From an uncultured Acidobacteriota bacterium (GTDB lineage: Bacteria > Acidobacteriota > Vicinamibacteria > Vicinamibacterales > UBA2999), in NCBI GenBank assembly GCA_902826515.1, contig CADEFD010000008.1, positions 1 through 53,348 on the forward strand: DNA of 53,348 bases. The letters are read 5' to 3'. The position numbers and the translations under genes are program-made. Under the pieces are notes generated by a model. The model did not search any database, was not told the DNA's origin, and saw only the letters and a program-made list of their open reading frames with translations. Shown here one piece after another: positions 52,966 through 53,348 of this stretch. Positions within the stretch are counted from its first letter, which is position 1, and every line of letters begins with the position of its first letter.

Positions 52966-53348
52966 TCACTCGCGGACGTAGCCGCCTGCCGCGCTCCGCC
53001 TGGCGCCCTCGCGGTGCGCCTCGTCCGACAGTGCGTGCACGCCGGTGGCGTCGATCCACCGGTTGTAGAAGTTGAAGAGCGCGCAGACGGTGACGGCGAA
53101 GTAGAGCTCGTCGTCGGTCCAGCCGGCGGCGCGTGCCGGCGCGAAGTCGTCGGGCTGCATCCGCGGCGAGTCGTGGTTCACGCGGTCGATGAGCCGGAAG
53201 AGCACCTTGTGTCTGTCGTCGAGACGCGACGTCTCGACGTCGCGCATCACGCTCTCGACGAGCGCGTGGTCGGCGAGCAGTTCCGCCGCAACTGCGGCGT
53301 GGGACTTCGTTCAAAACGGGCAGTGGTTGCGGACCGACGTGTAGGCGG
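52966..53348 (-). CDS. AhpD-like / peroxidase-related protein with an in-frame TGA at the active-site cysteine (candidate selenoprotein, N-terminus outside window)
   Basis: The C-terminal ~127 codons of an AhpD/carboxymuconolactone-type protein that runs off the right edge. Read in one frame from 53346, the sequence is AYTSVRNHCPF, then TGA (53311-53313), then TKSHAAVAAELLADHALVE and on to GGYVRE. The active-site pattern of the family is CxxCxxxH, so the TGA replaces the second cysteine: C-P-F-(TGA)-T-K-S-H. The AhpD-like protein at 12134 has CSFCVHSH at the same motif. A hairpin fitting a bacterial SECIS follows (53284-53299). I therefore read the TGA as selenocysteine. A nonsense mutation or sequence error is the alternative. 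A truncated 94-residue product from ATG 53250 would lack the active site. Confidence 0.7.
53284..53299 (-). promoter_or_regulatory. Candidate bacterial SECIS hairpin
   Basis: On the minus strand, CGCCGC, loop AGTT, GCGGCG. The stem is a perfect 6 bp. The loop begins 17 nt after the TGA, within the 16-37 nt window known for bacterial SECIS elements, and has G at loop position 2, as the consensus asks. GC-rich sequence can form such stems by chance. Confidence 0.5.

Noticed and set aside
52966..53250. A complete 94-residue protein starting at ATG 53250
   Set aside because: The frame upstream is open through the TGA into the conserved active site, so this ATG is internal; no ribosome site precedes it.
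1..53348. tRNA, rRNA, CRISPR arrays and transposase genes
   Set aside because: I looked for these and saw none, but small tRNA genes can be missed by eye.

Overview
This is a strongly GC-rich bacterial chromosomal window with dense gene packing. Many junctions are ATGA or GTGA overlaps, and several convergent gene pairs are only 3-13 nt apart. The gene content suggests Acidobacteriota, most likely a Vicinamibacteria-type soil lineage: two duplicated orphan ABC permeases of the ADOP type, two very large secreted M14 carboxypeptidase-like proteins, a CBM9/DUF5916 barrel protein, a DUF4331 plus TPR pair, an S9 peptidase, a secreted penicillin acylase, a Uma2 protein, and many secreted proteins of unknown function. 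The taxonomic call is an inference from gene families. No rRNA, tRNA, CRISPR array, phage or transposase gene was recognised.

Layout. 1-1.6 kb: a GMC oxidoreductase (cut by the window edge) with its gluconate-dehydrogenase-subunit-3-like partner, and a secreted PEBP protein. 1.7-5.5 kb: a fibronectin-III protein, a SufE/rhodanese sulfur-transfer pair and a DinB protein. 5.5-10.8 kb: TPR and DUF4331 secreted proteins, then a divergent CBM9/DUF5916 outer-membrane protein. 10.8-15.9 kb: a co-directional run of small genes (coiled-coil membrane protein, VOC, AhpD-like, DUF1801, ASCH, VOC, DinB) ending in a sodium:solute symporter. 15.9-18.2 kb: a flavoprotein/ferredoxin pair resembling AprA/AprB. 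18.2-20.3 kb: DUF1772, methionine aminopeptidase and an SDR. 20.3-22.8 kb: ADOP permease. 22.9-28.8 kb: TPR protein, a giant Asp-box/ASH/barrel protein with its small secreted partner, a third DinB protein and a small secreted protein. 28.9-36.1 kb: M14 peptidase, crystallin-type lipoprotein, DUF4878-like protein, penicillin acylase and a secreted cupin. 36.2-43.2 kb: Uma2, an S9 peptidase operon, a VapBC toxin-antitoxin pair and two proteins of unknown function. 43.3-53.3 kb: a second M14 peptidase, a frameshifted epimerase, a hybrid histidine kinase, a second ADOP permease, and an AhpD-like gene running off the right edge.

The most notable observation is that last gene (complement of 52966..53348). 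Its reading frame is continuous across an in-frame TGA at 53311..53313, exactly where the second cysteine of the CxxC active site belongs. A 6-bp hairpin with an AGUU loop starts 17 nt downstream of the TGA, which fits the bacterial SECIS rule. It is therefore a good candidate selenoprotein with a CxxU motif.

Two other window-wide patterns stand out. One is a family of REP-like intergenic palindromes (GGGGTCAGACCCC, spacer, GGGGTCTGACCCC). The other is a recurrent TANNNT box 6-7 nt before start codons of genes without a Shine-Dalgarno sequence, which suggests widespread leaderless transcription.
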